64,000 nt of DNA. Source: Prosthecobacter sp. Lineage in GTDB: Bacteria; Verrucomicrobiota; Verrucomicrobiia; Verrucomicrobiales; Verrucomicrobiaceae. A program made the position numbers and the translations under genes. The stretch covers positions 62,001-126,000 of the forward strand of contig JAIPJY010000005.1 of NCBI GenBank assembly GCA_021733925.1, given 5' to 3'. Positions 40,340 to 49,231 of this stretch are shown here, one piece after another; the stretch's first letter is position 1; each line of letters starts with the position of its first letter. The notes beneath the pieces were generated by a model. It did no database searches. It saw only the letters and a list, made by a program, of their open reading frames with translations, and was not told where the DNA came from.

Positions 40340-41599
40340 ATGCCTCTCTTCTGTTGCGGTCATTGCGCACAATCCATTGATGCTGACGATGCGCTTGCGG
40401 GCACAGAAGTCGGCTGCCCGGGCTGCCACGCCGTGATTCAGGTGCCAGCCTGTGCCCGCCATGAGCCTTACCAGCCCTATCAGCCGCCAGCGTTTTCTCA
40501 GACACAGGCCACCTCTCATGCCGGTCACTCGGACCCCTGGCTTCTCCGCGCGCCCCTGCTGGGCACGGGGGCCGCATTCGTGCTGTGCTTTGTCAAAAAA
40601 CTCGTCGAGCCCGTCTCGAGTCTGGATGCCGCGATGGGCAACGTGGGCCCCGTCATGACTTTCGCAGGAGCCATTGGTTACACGCTGGCCGCAGGCATCT
40701 TCGCGCTGGTGGCAGCTCTTGTGATCGCGGGCATTGCAGCGGCACGCCGAAAACCCTTTTCTTCCACACTCGCACGCAGCTATGGCTTTGCCGTTGTGGC
40801 CTTTGCGCTGTTGATGATGGCAGGGGCTTTGTTGCAGCCGCGCAGCTTCGCCGGAGCACCCTCTTCCGCGCCTACATCGCCCTCTTCTTCCCAAGTCACC
40901 GAGAACACCCGCCAAGAGCTGAACAAGCTCCAGGCCGACATCGAAAAAATGCAGCAAGGAGAAGCGCCCGGAATCGACGCCGCACCCGCAAAACCGCCGA
41001 CCACGCCGGCGGAACCCCCCGACGATTTGGGAAAGTTCCTGCTTATCTCGCGGCAGTATTTTGAAGAGGTCGCCGCTTTGCAAAAAGCCTACACCGACGA
41101 TATCGCCAAGATCGGCTTTTTACGGGTGCTGGACGGAGAACGAATCCTGAAGGACACAGACTCCAGCGAGGCGTATGATCTGCTGGCGCGCGCACGGGTG
41201 CTGCTGAAAAAATACGGTGCCAGAATGCGTGAAGCGGTGGCCAGCCTCCCTGCGAAAGTTCGCGCCAGCAACATCAGTGCCGCAGCCAGGGAAGGGCACG
41301 CTCGCAGCGCCGAGAAAGGAGTAGCGGAGGCCCTGAAGACCTTTGACGAAAATTGGGCCCTCGAGGCGAGCGCCGTTGACGAAATTCAGACCATCATCGA
41401 CCTGCTGGGCAGACGACGCGGCAAATGGCGAATGAGCAAAGGACTCTTCATCTTCGACGATGAAGGCGATCTGGCGGCATTCAACGCGTCCATGGCCAAA
41501 ATCACCGCGGTTGTCGCACGTCAGAATGAAATTAAAGAACAAGGGCAGCGGAACACCGGGAAGATGTTTGATGACCTCCGCACCGCCCTGCCCAAGTAG
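40340..41599 (+). CDS. Hypothetical membrane protein with N-terminal zinc ribbon
   Basis: 419 residues from ATG 40340, where an N-terminal double-CxxC ribbon begins (LFCCGHCAQSI, GTEVGCPGCHAVIQVP). Three hydrophobic segments follow (about 74-90, 102-132 and 145-163). A Pro/Ser linker leads into a long helical region with coiled-coil character (TRQELNKLQADIEKMQQ and onwards to the end). Verrucomicrobia have many such ribbon-plus-helix proteins of unknown role. It is the first gene of a plus-strand pair with the M50-like gene. Confidence 0.7.
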   Translation: MPLFCCGHCAQSIDADDALAGTEVGCPGCHAVIQVPACARHEPYQPYQPPAFSQTQATSHAGHSDPWLLRAPLLGTGAAFVLCFVKKLVEPVSSLDAAMGNVGPVMTFAGAIGYTLAAGIFALVAALVIAGIAAARRKPFSSTLARSYGFAVVAFALLMMAGALLQPRSFAGAPSSAPTSPSSSQVTENTRQELNKLQADIEKMQQGEAPGIDAAPAKPPTTPAEPPDDLGKFLLISRQYFEEVAALQKAYTDDIAKIGFLRVLDGERILKDTDSSEAYDLLARARVLLKKYGARMREAVASLPAKVRASNISAAAREGHARSAEKGVAEALKTFDENWALEASAVDEIQTIIDLLGRRRGKWRMSKGLFIFDDEGDLAAFNASMAKITAVVARQNEIKEQGQRNTGKMFDDLRTALPK

Positions 41600-41629
41600 A
41601 TCCTCGTTCCCCTCGTTAAGTCGAATCCG

Positions 41630-42274
41630 ATGAACGGTATCTCCACGAAGGAAAACACCTCGCCAGGGGAAGGCTCCATGCTGCATGAGATTTGGACCTT
41701 TATCAGACGTCACTGGCTGCATGTGCTCCTGGCTCCACCCGGTGCGCTCCTTGTGACGCTGCTGCATGAAGGCGCTCATGCCGTCGCCGTGTGGGTTCAG
41801 GGTGGGACCATCCATGAATTCGTGTGGCTGCCTACCAAGGAGCGCTGGGGGCATGTCAGCTACGATCCTCCCGCGCAGAGCAGCTTTTCAGCATTCTTCG
41901 TCTCCATCGCCCCCTATCTTCTCTGGCTCCTCCTGGCCGCTGTGGCAGCCGGGCTCTCCCAGAGACGCAGACCCTATGCCTTCGCCGTGGCGTCTTCGGT
42001 GTACTTCTGGCTGTTCGTCGTGCCGCTTGCAGACGTGGCCAATGCCGCCTTTCCTTACCTGGCCGGCAGCTCCACAGACTTCCTGCACGCCTTCGGTCCT
42101 CCATCCCTGCCGATCCTTGTCGCGTTCGTCCTTCTGAGCATGCTGGCCCTGATCGCCGGGTATCCGGTACAGCGGTGCCTTTACCGCACGCAGTCGCTTC
42201 GACTGCGCAGCTATCTGGTGCTCAGCCTGGCAGTCGTGTTTTTCATCGTGGGCCTCACCGTCAGGATCTTGTGA
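41630..42274 (+). CDS. Membrane protein with HExxH motif (M50-like)
   Basis: 214 residues; ATG 41678 is an alternative start. The first membrane region contains LLVTLLHEGAHAVAVWVQGG, with His46-Glu47...His50 forming an HExxH zinc-site motif as in site-2-type (M50) proteases. Four more hydrophobic segments follow. No PDZ domain or clear NPDG motif is visible, so peptidase activity is an inference from the motif alone. It follows the ribbon protein gene by 30 bases. Confidence 0.6.
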   Translation: MNGISTKENTSPGEGSMLHEIWTFIRRHWLHVLLAPPGALLVTLLHEGAHAVAVWVQGGTIHEFVWLPTKERWGHVSYDPPAQSSFSAFFVSIAPYLLWLLLAAVAAGLSQRRRPYAFAVASSVYFWLFVVPLADVANAAFPYLAGSSTDFLHAFGPPSLPILVAFVLLSMLALIAGYPVQRCLYRTQSLRLRSYLVLSLAVVFFIVGLTVRIL

Positions 42275-42307
42275 ATCCTTCAGCCCTTCACCAAACAGGG
42301 CCTCTCA

Positions 42308-43801
42308 TCACACCAGCGGCAGCACTTTGCTCAAGGTGAGTGTCACCAGCAGTCCGATCACCGAATCCGCTGTGAGCTGCACAGACCAGGTGCGCAGGGT
42401 TTCTTTTTCGGTCATGCCGCTGAGGCGGTTCACCACCCAGAAGCCGCTGTCATTCATCCAAGAGCCGCACATCGCGCCAAAGCCGATGGCCGTGAAAAGA
42501 TAGATGGAATGGCAGCCGAGCGAGCCGCCCGCCACCATCGGCGCCATGATGGAAGCACCCGTCAGCATGGCCACGGTAGCGGAACCTTGTGCCACGCGCA
42601 CCACGGCAGTCACGATCCAGCCAAGCACAATCAGGTTGAGGCTGTAATCCTTCGCCAGACTCTCCACCGCACCGCCCACGCCTGCCTGACGCAGCGCGTA
42701 ACCGAAGGCTCCGCCCGCACTGGTGATCAGAATGATCATGCAGGCCGTCTCCAGCGGCGGTCCCATGAGTTCTTCGACCTTCTTCAAGCCGAAGCCACGC
42801 TGTTTGGCCAGCACCACGATGGAAATGAACGCACCGATGATCAGCGCGATGTTCTTGTGCCCGATGAAATCCACCCAGGCGCGCACCGCAGCAAATCCAT
42901 CCTCACCGCCAAAGGCGTTCACCATCGACAGACCCCAGCCGGCACCTTTGGCCGCGCCCTCATGCGCGAGTTCAAAGACCGTCGTGAGACTGATCAAAAT
43001 AATCGGCAACACTACTGGCATAATGCTCCAGAAGAACGAGGGCAGTTCACTCTCCGGCTTGCCACTGATGCCCTCAAGGTCTGAGAGCGAGACACCGCCC
43101 TTTTCACGCAGCGGCACGTCGGTGCGCGCATTGAGCCACTTGCTCACGAGGAAACCAAAGAAGCAGGTGATGGCGCCGATGACCAGCCCGCCCACCAGCG
43201 ACTCGCCCACATTCAGGTGCAGGCTCTCCACCACCGCCACGGGTCCGGGATGCGGCACCAGCATCGAATGCGTCACCGTGCCACCGCAGCAAATCGCCAT
43301 GAGATAGAGCGTGTAGTCCTTGCCCGTGCGCATGCGCAGCGCCATCGCCAGCGGCACCATCAGCATGAACATCGTGTCGAAAAAGATCGGAGCGCTCAGG
43401 ATGAAGGTGCTCCACAGCAGCGCCCAGCCCGCACGTTTTTCACCGAAGAACGCGAGGAAACGCCGCACCACTTTGTCAGCACCGCCGCTTTCCATCAGGC
43501 ACATGCCAATGATGGCCGCCAGCGCGATTGAGATCGCAATGTCACGCGCCGAATCCCCCAGGCCCTTGGACACCATCTCCACTGCTCCTACCAGCGATGA
43601 CATCGCCTTCATCTTCCCATCCTTCTGCACCACATCCCAGGAATCCTTCCCCGCCAGCAGGCAGGCCAGCAGCGCTGCAAGCACCAGCGCGAGAAACGGA
43701 TGCATGCGCAGCTTGCTGATCGCAATGATGATGAAAGTCACGCTGACAGCGAGAACGACGAAGGGCCAGTAGCTGGCCGTGGTTGCGGCAAAAAGAAACA
43801 T
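42308..43801 (-). CDS. gntP: GntP-family gluconate/H+ symporter
   Basis: 497 residues with about twelve membrane segments. Family features include KLRMHPFLALVLAALLACLLAG near the start, IGMCLMESGGADKVVRRFL, SAPIFFDTMFMLMVPLAMAL and the VTHSMLVPHPGPVAVVE motif. GntP carriers import gluconate or related sugar acids with protons. No gluconate kinase or dehydratase is adjacent, so the exact substrate is open. The gene's 3' end has a 26-bp near-copy upstream of the nitroreductase gene. Confidence 0.9.
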   Translation of the reverse strand: MFLFAATTASYWPFVVLAVSVTFIIIAISKLRMHPFLALVLAALLACLLAGKDSWDVVQKDGKMKAMSSLVGAVEMVSKGLGDSARDIAISIALAAIIGMCLMESGGADKVVRRFLAFFGEKRAGWALLWSTFILSAPIFFDTMFMLMVPLAMALRMRTGKDYTLYLMAICCGGTVTHSMLVPHPGPVAVVESLHLNVGESLVGGLVIGAITCFFGFLVSKWLNARTDVPLREKGGVSLSDLEGISGKPESELPSFFWSIMPVVLPIILISLTTVFELAHEGAAKGAGWGLSMVNAFGGEDGFAAVRAWVDFIGHKNIALIIGAFISIVVLAKQRGFGLKKVEELMGPPLETACMIILITSAGGAFGYALRQAGVGGAVESLAKDYSLNLIVLGWIVTAVVRVAQGSATVAMLTGASIMAPMVAGGSLGCHSIYLFTAIGFGAMCGSWMNDSGFWVVNRLSGMTEKETLRTWSVQLTADSVIGLLVTLTLSKVLPLV

Positions 43802-43861
43802 GGCCGCGATGCTGGCGGTTCTTCGCGAAATGATCCAGCCGAAAATTCCGCTGCGCAGGCT

Positions 43862-44518
43862 TTATCGCCAGTTCTGCAACTGCTCCACAAACATTCGCAG
43901 ACTCGGAGACGCTTCCATCGCCGGTTCCAGTGGCTGCTCGGCAGCAGTCCAGAACAGGTGCAGGTGATCCACGCCACGCTGCTTCGCCTCTTCATCGCGC
44001 AAGTCCTTGAGCTGCGGTGGCGGCGTCTTGCCGTAATAGAGATGGGCCAGTTGCGACGCCTCGCTAAATGGCGGCAGCTCTTCACGTTGCGGATTGAGAA
44101 GCAGCAATACCCAGCTCTCGATCATCTCCACCGGCACTGCCAGTGCCACATTCACTGGCCACGCGGAGACATCCTCTCCCATGTCCTCAGTGAGCATGTT
44201 TTGCAACGCAGCATACCGAGGTGCCTTATTCTGATCAAACCTATGCAATGCACGCGGATACTGCTTGCCGCCGGGATGATTTGGAGCCCGATCATTGTCC
44301 ACGGCAATGATGACGGCGACGTTCTGTTTCTCTTTCCAATGCTTGAAGCGGCTGACTAGCAGTCTGGCTTTCGCCATCGCTGTCTTCCAGTTTTCGCCAG
44401 GTCGGAGACGAAACTCCTCGTCTCGCAGAAAGGTCTGGCCAGTCACCCGCTCGGCGAGACATTCATAAAACATCTCGTCCAGTTCCCCCTCGCTGAGGAT
44501 GTATAGCTGCTTCGCCAT
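43862..44518 (-). CDS. TOPRIM-like nuclease candidate paired with an AAA ATPase
   Basis: 218 residues from ATG 44518. The N terminus reads YILSEGELDEMFYECL (Glu9/Glu11) followed by a strand NVAVIIAVDNDRAP (Asp73/Asp75). This E...DxD order is that of a TOPRIM catalytic centre as found in OLD-type nucleases and in partner proteins of defence ATPases. Later VNVALAVPVEMIESWVLLLL resembles the substrate-binding part of such partners. No exact family is identified. It starts one base after the ATPase stop, so the two are one cassette. Confidence 0.65.
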   Translation of the reverse strand: MAKQLYILSEGELDEMFYECLAERVTGQTFLRDEEFRLRPGENWKTAMAKARLLVSRFKHWKEKQNVAVIIAVDNDRAPNHPGGKQYPRALHRFDQNKAPRYAALQNMLTEDMGEDVSAWPVNVALAVPVEMIESWVLLLLNPQREELPPFSEASQLAHLYYGKTPPPQLKDLRDEEAKQRGVDHLHLFWTAAEQPLEPAMEASPSLRMFVEQLQNWR

Positions 44519-44519
44519 C

Positions 44520-45530
44520 TCAGCCTTGTGGACGACGGTTGATCGGACGCGGGACACCTCCCACAAGGCCGGAGAACCACAAATTTCCAAGGGGCATGTC
44601 ATCCGGATCCACCTTATCGTAATCCAGATCCTTCACGCGATCCGCCAGTGTGCTCAGCGTGCTGGCACCGTCCTTCTTCTCCACAATGATTACTGCTTCC
44701 TTGTCATCTTGAAAGCAGTCCACGAGGTAGGGATTGTGCGTTGTCGCGAGAATGTTGATCTGATGTCGCTCTGCGATGTCTTTCATCAACGGAGCCATGA
44801 ATTCGAACAATCGTGGATGCAGACCTCGGTCGATATCTTCGAGCAATATGACTGGTGGTGGCTTCTCCTGGTGAATAATCGTCAAAATAGCGAGCACCAA
44901 CCGAGTACCTTCTGACAGCTCTGTCGCAGGAAGAATGGCGTTTCCCAGTCCCTTTTCACGAACTTGAATCTGCTTTTTTCCTTGTTGAACAGTACGCAGG
45001 CTTAGCTTCTCAACCTCTGGCACATAACGAAAAAAATGTTCTTCAATGCTATCAAAAAGATCTTCTCGATCACCGCTTTTCAACATCTCTAATACTTGTG
45101 CTGTTCCCGAGCCATCGGCACGGACCTCCGAAGATGCAATCACATCCTCGACGCCAGATATTTTTTTGGGATCGAGATTGAAGACCGGAAAGGGGACCAT
45201 CCATGGTGCTTTGTCTTGATGTGCAAAAAGCGTCCTTCCACTAATGGATTGCGCGGCACAAGCGATAGGCTTCATGCCATCACCCTCCAGTTTGATATAA
45301 GCCGGTTTACCTATATTTCCTACATGCTGGTTCCATTCCACATCAAGTGGAATCCAATAGAGTCCATTTATCTGGTGCCTAGCTAATGCTTTAGCGCTCG
45401 TTCCAGCAATTGCAGATAAAACATTGCTCTTCCCCGATCCATTCGCTCCCACGACCAACGAGAAGGGTCGGAGTTTCACTTCGGCATCGACGAAGGAACG
45501 GTAGTTCTGGATTTTGATCCGGGTAATCAT
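44520..45530 (-). CDS. AAA ATPase of the OLD/RecF-like (AAA_21) type
   Basis: 336 residues from ATG 45530. The N terminus ITRIKIQNYRSFVDAEVKLRP is diagnostic. Walker A is GANGSGKSN (Lys34, Ser35), the ABC-like signature is ATELSEGTRLVL, Walker B is PPVILLEDIDRGLHP, and the H-loop lies in LATTHNPYLVD. The C-terminal LGNLWFSGLVGG motif is common in ATPases that travel with TOPRIM-like partners. Expected role: a damage- or phage-sensing ATPase that controls the downstream nuclease. It is divergent from the MMPL gene. Confidence 0.88.
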   Translation of the reverse strand: MITRIKIQNYRSFVDAEVKLRPFSLVVGANGSGKSNVLSAIAGTSAKALARHQINGLYWIPLDVEWNQHVGNIGKPAYIKLEGDGMKPIACAAQSISGRTLFAHQDKAPWMVPFPVFNLDPKKISGVEDVIASSEVRADGSGTAQVLEMLKSGDREDLFDSIEEHFFRYVPEVEKLSLRTVQQGKKQIQVREKGLGNAILPATELSEGTRLVLAILTIIHQEKPPPVILLEDIDRGLHPRLFEFMAPLMKDIAERHQINILATTHNPYLVDCFQDDKEAVIIVEKKDGASTLSTLADRVKDLDYDKVDPDDMPLGNLWFSGLVGGVPRPINRRPQG

Positions 45531-45644
45531 CTTGGCGGAGAGCCTACGCTGCGGCCTGTGTGAGCGCAACAAGGCAGCAGATCGTCCTAGCCTTCAAGCG
45601 CTTTGGCGTGGACTTCCCGCCTGACTCCGCTTCTTTCCGCGCAC

Positions 45645-48026
45645 ATGAAACCTGCCTCGCTTCGCCTGTTCTTTATCCTGCTCGTCATTGTGGCGGGAGC
45701 GTTCGGTGTTTCGCGGCTGGATTTCGATGTCGATCCGCTGAGCCTGCTGCCACAAGAACTTCCGGGACTGCAGGGCACACGCCTGCTGCGCGAGCAGAAA
45801 CGCAATCTGCTCCTCATCGCCGTGCAGGCAGATGATCCGGCACTCGTCGAAGTCACCGCAGATGCACTGGCAGAACATCTTGCCGCGAATCCCGAACTGT
45901 GCGCCAGCGTGCGCAGCAAATCCCTGCTGCAATCCGATCCCGCAATCATCGCTGAAGTCGTCGCCTACCTCTGGTTCAATGCGCCGCCGCAGGAAGTAAC
46001 AAAGCTCATCGCCTCACTCGATCCCGCGTCGATCACGGCCCTGCTCGCTAAATCCAAAGAGGCGGCAGGCTCTTCGCTTGATCTGCAAAACGCCACGCTC
46101 AGCGGCTACGATCCACTCGGCCTCGCACGCGGTGCGTTGTCGCAGATGAGTGGGGGAGGGGACATGAGCAGCCTCATGGGAGATGAATTCAACAGCGCCG
46201 ACGGCACGCTGCGCCTTCTGTTTGTCACACCTCCAGGCAAAGCGCTCGCTGACTATCGCGCAGCCAACACGTGGCTCACGGAGATCAAAAAAGCAGTGCG
46301 CAAAGAATGGCTGCCACAGCAAGGCGAACTCACCGGTGTGAAGATCGGCTTCACCGGCGACCCGGCGTTTCAGGCAGAAATCGCGACCGGAATGGAAGGG
46401 GACATGCGGCAGTCCATCGGAGCTGTCACCTTCATCGTCGGCTTCCTCTTCTGGCTGCTGCACCGCAGTGTGAAGCCGCTGTTCTGGCTGCTGCTTGCCA
46501 TTCTCTGTGCCAACCTGCTCACGCTCGGCACAGCGGGTGTGATCTATGGTTCTCTCAATGTGATGTCGATGGGCTTTGCAGCGATCCTCACCGGCTTGAT
46601 CGAAGACTTTGGCGTCTACGGTCTCCATGTGGCACGCGAGCATCCTGGTGAACGTTTTGGCAGCATCTGCCGGCGTGCACTGCCGAGTGTCACGTGGTCT
46701 GCCGTCAGCATCGCCGGCATCTTTGCCATGCTGGGCCTCAGCCAGCTTCCCGGTGTCGCACAGCTTGGGGTGTTGTCGGCGCTCGGTGTGTTGATCGGCG
46801 CAGCCGTCATGATCTTTGGCTTTCTGCCCCTGGGCATGACCACGGGTAAAATCGAAGAGCATCATGGCACCATTCGTCTGGCCATGCGGATGCAGGGCGT
46901 GATGGTGTGGCTCGTCTTGATCGTACTGGTTGCCGCCACTGCTGTGGTAGGCTGGAAGGGCCTGCCGAAAATGGACTTCGGCTCTGCGGTGCTGCGTCCC
47001 GACAAGAGCGAGGCCTTCGATGTTCTGGAAGACATCGAGCAACGCATGCTCAACACCAGCAACGAGCCGGGGCGCAATGTGCCCGTGGTCTTCGCGGCCC
47101 CAGATGCCACCGCCCTGCGCCAGAGCATCCTCGCAGCCCAAAAGACCCTGAAAAGCGACGAAGTGGAAGCACAGTTGCTGCCACTCGCATTGGTTCCCGA
47201 TGCAGACGCGCAAAAGGCCAATCTCGCCGCCCTGCTGTCCCTCACCACACGCGAAGACGCACTCAAACAAGCCGTCGATACCGCCGGATTCACCGACATC
47301 GCCTATGCCCTGACACAGAATGTCTTCAAGCAATGGCGTGAATGGGCCGTGGCAAAAACAACCCTGCCGCTGTGGCCCAAGCCCATCGTGCTTGAAAATC
47401 TCGGCGGCATTGTTTCACAACACGACAAACATGGAGTAATGGCCATGGGTTCCATGCGCCTTGCCGAGGGGCGCACCTTGGAGAACGCACCGGTTTTGCA
47501 TGAACTGGAAAAGATTCCCGGCGCCCATCCTGCCGGCTGGGCCTTTCTGCGCACTTCACTCGAACCCTTGCTGAAACGTGAGATCCTGCATGTCTGCGTG
47601 CCCACCGTCGTCATCGCCTGCATTCTGTTTCTGCTGGTGTTTCACGGCTGGCGCGAGCGCATGTACGCCTTCTTCACCCTTGCCGCCAGCGGCTGGATCC
47701 TCCTCGGCGGCATGTCGGCCTGGGGTCTGACTTGGAACCTCATGAGCGTCGGTGCCGTGCCTCTCTGCCTCGGTCTGGGTCTCGATTTCACCATTCATGT
47801 GATGCATTCCCTGCGCGAGCCCGGGATGACCCGCGAACGTGTCGCCTCGTTGGGCCGTTCGCTCGCCTACTGCGGACTCAGCACCGGTCTGGGCTTTGGC
47901 GCCCTGGCCATGGGCAGCAATCGCGGCCTCATCACCCTCGGCATGACCGCCATGATCGGCGTGATCACCGTGCTGATCACCGCCGCCTTCGCCCTCCCTT
48001 GGGTCTGGTTCCGGCGGAAGGGCTGA
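45645..48026 (+). CDS. MMPL/RND-family exporter
   Basis: 793 residues from ATG 45645. It has the two-fold RND layout: helix 1 (SLRLFFILLVIVAGAFGV), a first extracytoplasmic domain of about 240 residues, a block of membrane helices with GSLNVMSMGFAAILTGLIEDFGVY, a second periplasmic domain and a second block ending GAVPLCLGLGLDFTIHVMH. Such proteins move lipids or hydrophobic compounds to the outer membrane (HpnN-like or MmpL-like). The substrate is unknown. No membrane-fusion partner is adjacent. Confidence 0.87.
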   Translation: MKPASLRLFFILLVIVAGAFGVSRLDFDVDPLSLLPQELPGLQGTRLLREQKRNLLLIAVQADDPALVEVTADALAEHLAANPELCASVRSKSLLQSDPAIIAEVVAYLWFNAPPQEVTKLIASLDPASITALLAKSKEAAGSSLDLQNATLSGYDPLGLARGALSQMSGGGDMSSLMGDEFNSADGTLRLLFVTPPGKALADYRAANTWLTEIKKAVRKEWLPQQGELTGVKIGFTGDPAFQAEIATGMEGDMRQSIGAVTFIVGFLFWLLHRSVKPLFWLLLAILCANLLTLGTAGVIYGSLNVMSMGFAAILTGLIEDFGVYGLHVAREHPGERFGSICRRALPSVTWSAVSIAGIFAMLGLSQLPGVAQLGVLSALGVLIGAAVMIFGFLPLGMTTGKIEEHHGTIRLAMRMQGVMVWLVLIVLVAATAVVGWKGLPKMDFGSAVLRPDKSEAFDVLEDIEQRMLNTSNEPGRNVPVVFAAPDATALRQSILAAQKTLKSDEVEAQLLPLALVPDADAQKANLAALLSLTTREDALKQAVDTAGFTDIAYALTQNVFKQWREWAVAKTTLPLWPKPIVLENLGGIVSQHDKHGVMAMGSMRLAEGRTLENAPVLHELEKIPGAHPAGWAFLRTSLEPLLKREILHVCVPTVVIACILFLLVFHGWRERMYAFFTLAASGWILLGGMSAWGLTWNLMSVGAVPLCLGLGLDFTIHVMHSLREPGMTRERVASLGRSLAYCGLSTGLGFGALAMGSNRGLITLGMTAMIGVITVLITAAFALPWVWFRRKG

Positions 48027-48125
48027 ACCGCTGGGCGCGTTTGCCACCGGACACTTTGCCCACCCCTGATTTTTCACTGGCGCAATCGCTCCGCCCGAGT
48101 ACTATGCTCGACTCTCGGTAGAGAT

Positions 48126-48201
48126 GGTGGCCGTAGTTCAACGGTAGAGCCCCAGATTGTGATTCTGGTTGTTGCGGGTTCGAGTCCCGTCGGTCACCCC
48201 A
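48126..48201 (+). tRNA. trnH: tRNA-His (anticodon GUG)
   Basis: A full cloverleaf can be folded. Acceptor stem GTGGCCG/CGGTCAC has the extra 5' G (48126) opposite C73 that marks tRNA-His. The anticodon stem CCAGA/TCTGG encloses TTGTGAT with anticodon GTG. The T arm is GCGGG-TTCGAGT-CCCGT. The CCA end is encoded (48199-48201). Confidence 0.95.
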
Positions 48202-48249
48202 CTTTTTTCATGGAGTGCAGCCGGAATTCCGGCTACAAAAGAGGCACAC

Positions 48250-48981
48250 ATGGAACCGTTGGAACACGTCATTGGTCATACATTTCGCGACCCCGCGCTG
48301 CTGCAGCTCGCACTCACGCACGGCAGCGTCGCGTATGAAAACCAACGCGCGCATTCCGACAACCAGCGCCTCGAATTCCTGGGCGATGCCGTCCTGCAGC
48401 TCGCCCTGTCCCATCTGCTTTATTCACGCCTACCTCAGGCAGACGAGGGCGTACTGACCCAGGCACGCGCCCAGCTCGTCTCCACCAAGGCGCTGGCTCG
48501 CATCGCCCGACGTATAGGACTTGGCGCCTACCTGCACCTCGGGCGTGGTGAGGAGGCCAACGGCGGCCGGGACCGCGAATCCACCCTCGCCGATGCCCTC
48601 GAAGCCGTCGCAGGTGCCATCCACCTCGATTCCGGCACCGCAGCCGCACATCCATTTGCCGAACGGCTCTTCGCCGAGGATCTCGAAGCCCTGAATCGCG
48701 GCCCGTTGGACGCCAATCCCAAGGGACAGCTGCAGGAACTCATTCAGGCCGTGGGTGTGGAGCCACCCCTCTATGAGATCGTCGGCGCCGAAGGGCCGGA
48801 TCACGCCAAAAACTTCGTCGCCACAGTCTCCTGGCAGGGCACCCAGCTTGGCCGCGGCACTGGCCGCAGCAAAAAAGACGCGGAAGTGGTGGCTGCGCAG
48901 GCCGCACTCGACAATCCAGCCCTCCGAGAATTGCTGCGAACAACTCGTGCACAACTGGACCAACAAAACCGCAAGGTATGA
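48250..48981 (+). CDS. rnc: Ribonuclease III
   Basis: 243 residues from ATG 48250, which lies after the tRNA; upstream in-frame codons would overlap the tRNA. The catalytic signature is NQRLEFLGDAVLQLALS (Glu42, Asp46) with the second acidic pair in LADALEAVAGAI. A double-stranded RNA-binding domain follows from about residue 155 (NPKGQLQELIQAVG, GRGTGRSKKDAEVVAAQAAL). It processes rRNA precursors and other duplex RNA. The next 250 bases show no gene. Confidence 0.96.
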   Translation: MEPLEHVIGHTFRDPALLQLALTHGSVAYENQRAHSDNQRLEFLGDAVLQLALSHLLYSRLPQADEGVLTQARAQLVSTKALARIARRIGLGAYLHLGRGEEANGGRDRESTLADALEAVAGAIHLDSGTAAAHPFAERLFAEDLEALNRGPLDANPKGQLQELIQAVGVEPPLYEIVGAEGPDHAKNFVATVSWQGTQLGRGTGRSKKDAEVVAAQAALDNPALRELLRTTRAQLDQQNRKV

Positions 48982-49231
48982 GAGCAAAGGCGAACAGTCC
49001 GGGTTGTTCGAGTTCGCTCACAATTCCTGCCGGATCGGTTCACAGCCCGACTGCCCGTGGAACCCCTGTATTTTCAAAGGGGAACGCACTTGTTGCGCTT
49101 GTTCGCAGTACTTACGGATATGAGTAATTTAACAACCTAGTTAACCCCAATCATAAGAGCTGGGAACAACTCAGCTTTGGATGAGTTTACCATCCTGATC
49201 GACTCCTTAAACGAGAGAGGCTTCCGCCAGA

